A DNA stretch of 64,000 bases from Gibbula magus (taxonomy: Eukaryota; Mollusca; Gastropoda; Trochida; Trochidae), in assembly GCA_936450465.1 (NCBI GenBank), contig CAKZFU010000102.1:114723-178722 (forward strand). The letters are read 5' to 3'. The position numbers were made by a program, and so were the translations under genes. Shown piece by piece: positions 62,356 to 64,000 of the stretch. Within the stretch, counting starts at the first letter, position 1. The number at the start of each line of letters is the position of its first letter. A model generated the notes under the pieces. That model worked only from the letters and a program-made list of their open reading frames with translations, was not told the DNA's origin and ran no database searches.

Positions 62356-63988
62356 TTTTGATGGTCTCCTATGGAAGCTCACATGCTGTCGGTCGCATAG
62401 ACGCATTCACTTTTGGAATCGGTGACCGTCTTATCGGCAAACCGTGCCGTTATAGTCATTCCTGTAGGCCCAATTTTGGGCCAAAAGTCACTTTGGCCTA
62501 GACAACTTTTGATGGTCTCCTATGGAAGCTCACATGCTGCCGGTCGCATAGACGCATTCCCTTTTGGAATCGGTGACCGTCTTATCGGCAACCCGTGCCG
62601 TTATAGTCATGCCCAAAAATGGGCCAAAAGGTGACTTTGGCCTAGACAACTTTTGATGGTCTCCTATGGAAGCTCACATGCTGTCGGTCGCATAGACGCA
62701 TTCACTTTTGGAATCGGTGACCGTCTTATCGGCAAACCGTGCCGTTATAGTCATTCCTGTAGGCCCAATTTTGGGCCAAAAGTCACTTTGGCCTAGACAA
62801 CTTTTGATGGTCTCCTATGGAAGCTCACATGCTGTCGGTCGCATAGACGCATTCACTTTTGGAATCGGTGAGCGTCTTATCGGCAAACCGTGCCGTTATA
62901 GTCATTCCTGTAGGCCCAATTTTGGGCCAAAAGTCACTTTGGCCTAGACAACTTTTGATGGTCTCCTATGGAAGCTCACATGCTGCCGGTCGCATAGACG
63001 CATTCCCTTTTGGAATCGGTGACCGTCTTATCGGCAACCCGTGCCGTTATAGTCATGCCCAAAAATGGGCCAAAAGGTGACTTTGGCCTAGACAACTTTT
63101 GATGGTCTCCTATGGAAGCTCACATGCTGTCGGTCGCATAGACGCATTCACTTTTTGAATCGGTGACCGTCTTATCGGCAAACCGTGCCGTTATAGTCAT
63201 TCCTGTAGGCCCAATTTTGGGCCAAAAGTCACTTTGGCCTAGACAACTTTTGATGGTCTCCTATGGAAGCTCACATGCTGCCGGTCGCATAGACGCATTC
63301 CCTTTTGGAATCGGTGACCGTCTTATCGGCAACCCGTGCCGTTATAGTCATGCCCAAAAATGGGCCAAAAGGTGACTTTGGCCTAGACAACTTTTGATGG
63401 TCTCCTATGGAAGCTCACATGCTGTCGGTCGCATAGACGCATTCACTTTTGGAATCGGTGAGCGTCTTATCGGCAAACCGTGCCGTTATAGTCATTCCTG
63501 TAGGCCCAATTTTGGGCCAAAAGTCACTTTGGCCTAGACAACTTTTGATGGTCTCCTATGGAAGCTCACATGCTGTCGGTCGCATAGACGCATTCACTTT
63601 TGGAATCGGTGAGCGTCTTATCGGCAAACCGTGCCGTTATAGTCATTCCTGTAGGCCCAATTTTGGGCCAAAAGTCACTTTGGCCTAGACAACTTTTGAT
63701 GGTCTCCTATGGAAGCTCACATGCTGCCGGTCGCATAGACGCATTCCCTTTTGGAATCGGTGACCGTCTTATCGGCAACCCGTGCCGTTATAGTCATGCC
63801 CAAAAATGGGCCAAAAGGTGACTTTGGCCTAGACAACTTTTGATGGTCTCCTATGGAAGCTCACATGCTGTCGGTCGCATAGACGCATTCACTTTTGGAA
63901 TCGGTGAGCGTCTTATCGGCAAACCGTGCCGTTATAGTCATTCCTGTAGGCCCAATTTTGGGCCAAAAGTCACTTTGGCCTAGACAAC

Positions 63989-64000
63989 TTTTGATGGTCT
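63989..64000 (+). repeat. Partial monomer at the right edge
   Basis: Twelve bases, TTTTGATGGTCT, start a further monomer. The type cannot be told. The array runs beyond the window. Confidence 0.95.

Larger units (their letters stand above)
1..64000 (+). repeat. Satellite DNA array, 151-bp (A) and 144-bp (B) monomers, fills the window
   Basis: Every base belongs to a head-to-tail tandem repeat with a near-identical core and two alternative 3' ends. The anchor TTGGAATCGG recurs at spacings of 151, 295 (151+144) or, counted between trimers, 446 bp. From 77 to 63988 there are 264 A and 167 B monomers (264x151 + 167x144 = 63,912 bp, an exact fit). No monomer is inverted and none is interrupted. 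GC is about 48% (73 of 151 in the A consensus). The nature of the repeat is seen directly. A centromeric or pericentromeric location is inferred from general knowledge of long higher-order arrays, since no flanking sequence or chromosome context is present. I do not recognise the family. The strand label is arbitrary. Confidence 0.99.
53759..64000 (+). repeat. Array segment 8: unit order
   Basis: Units: d2 53759; d1 54054; tri 54349; d2 54795; tri 55090; d1 55536; tetramer A1-A1-A2-B 55831; d1 56428; tri 56723; d1 57169; d2 57464; tri 57759; A2-A2-B 58205; d2 58651; tri 58946; d2 59392; tri 59687; d2 60133; tri 60428; d1 60874; tri 61169; d2 61615; A2-A2-B 61910; d1 62356; tri 62651; d1 63097; A2-A2-B 63392; A2 63838-63988; first 12 bases of another monomer 63989-64000. 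Only satellite is present. Confidence 0.92.

Noticed and set aside
1..64000. About 260 forward open frames of 73-79 codons, which look like a repeated small protein family
   Set aside because: Nearly all start at TTG, not ATG, and are the same satellite sequence read in frames that rotate because 151 is not a multiple of 3. They overlap each other by 88 bases, end at the TAG or TGA built into every monomer, and show no codon-level conservation separate from the DNA. They are by-products of the repeat.
1..64000. CRISPR array
   Set aside because: The whole 144-151 bp unit is conserved. There are no unique spacers between short repeats.
1..64000. CENP-B box in each monomer (TTGGAATCGG resembles its centre and right half)
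   Set aside because: The essential left half TTCG is missing (the matching place reads ACTT) and the final G of CGGG is T. From memory of the mammalian motif this would not be a functional box. A distant or different binding protein cannot be judged from sequence alone.
1..64000. Quasi-periodic (Fibonacci-like) order of dimers and trimers
   Set aside because: The order contains both two dimers in a row (for example 32256-32551) and four trimers in a row (20839-22177), which such a sequence cannot have. The order looks irregular apart from the copied blocks.
1..64000. RNA polymerase III promoter boxes or tRNA-like origin of the satellite
   Set aside because: I found no convincing A box and B box pair, and no cloverleaf-like stem set. 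Short partial resemblances are expected by chance.
1..64000. Telomeric or rDNA spacer repeat
   Set aside because: There is no short G-rich telomere motif and no rRNA gene or recognisable spacer promoter. The period and higher-order structure fit a satellite.
1..64000. A novel gene system hidden in the repeat
   Set aside because: Both strands and all scales show only the satellite. There is no unique stretch of even 100 bases. The interest lies in the array's structure and history, not in encoded genes.

Overview
The whole window is one uninterrupted satellite DNA array. I see no gene, RNA gene, transposon, CRISPR array or unique sequence. All monomers lie head to tail on the same strand. By hand, using the spacing of a fixed anchor in every repeat, I parsed 431 complete monomers between bases 77 and 63988, plus a 76-base partial at the left edge and a 12-base partial at the right edge. 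The array has no visible edge, so it continues on both sides.

There are two monomer lengths. A is 151 bp (264 copies) and B is 144 bp (167 copies). A splits into A1 (135) and A2 (129) by one base. In my numbering, position 1 is the first T of TTTTGATGGT. The diagnostic sites are 34, 54, 71 and 86, plus a block after position 104. A1 is T34 A54 C71 A86, A2 is T34 A54 G71 A86, and B is C34 C54 C71 C86 with a block that is 7 bp shorter. Monomers combine by a strict rule: one to three A copies are followed by exactly one B, and two B never touch. Between 372 and 63837 this gives 90 trimers (446 bp, 81 of them A1-A2-B), 73 dimers (295 bp: 39 A1-B, one of them with a hybrid second monomer, and 34 A2-B) and 3 tetramers (597 bp). 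These lengths add up exactly to 63,466 bp, so every unit has its expected length and I find no net insertion or deletion.

Above the dimer/trimer level, rare shared variants and unit order reveal larger copies inside the array. A block at 5717-11054 recurs at 15206-20543 (offset 9,489). A 3,410-bp, 23-monomer segment is tandemly duplicated at 35666-39075 and 39076-42485. A roughly 10-13 kb region (about 30774-43528) recurs at about 44270-53614. A 4.0-kb block at 51831-55830 recurs, 295 bp shorter, at 57464-61168. A 1,928-bp super-unit marked by one private base occurs five times. One monomer (30925-31068) is a clean A2/B recombinant.

The organism is a eukaryote, inferred from array length, monomer size near the nucleosome core length and higher-order structure, which is typical of centromeric or pericentromeric heterochromatin. 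I do not recognise the satellite family and cannot name a species. GC is about 48% and CpG is not depleted (8 per A monomer, about 0.9 of expectation). The many short open frames are by-products of the repeat and are not listed as genes.

Notation below: tri = A1-A2-B; d1 = A1-B; d2 = A2-B; other units are spelled out.
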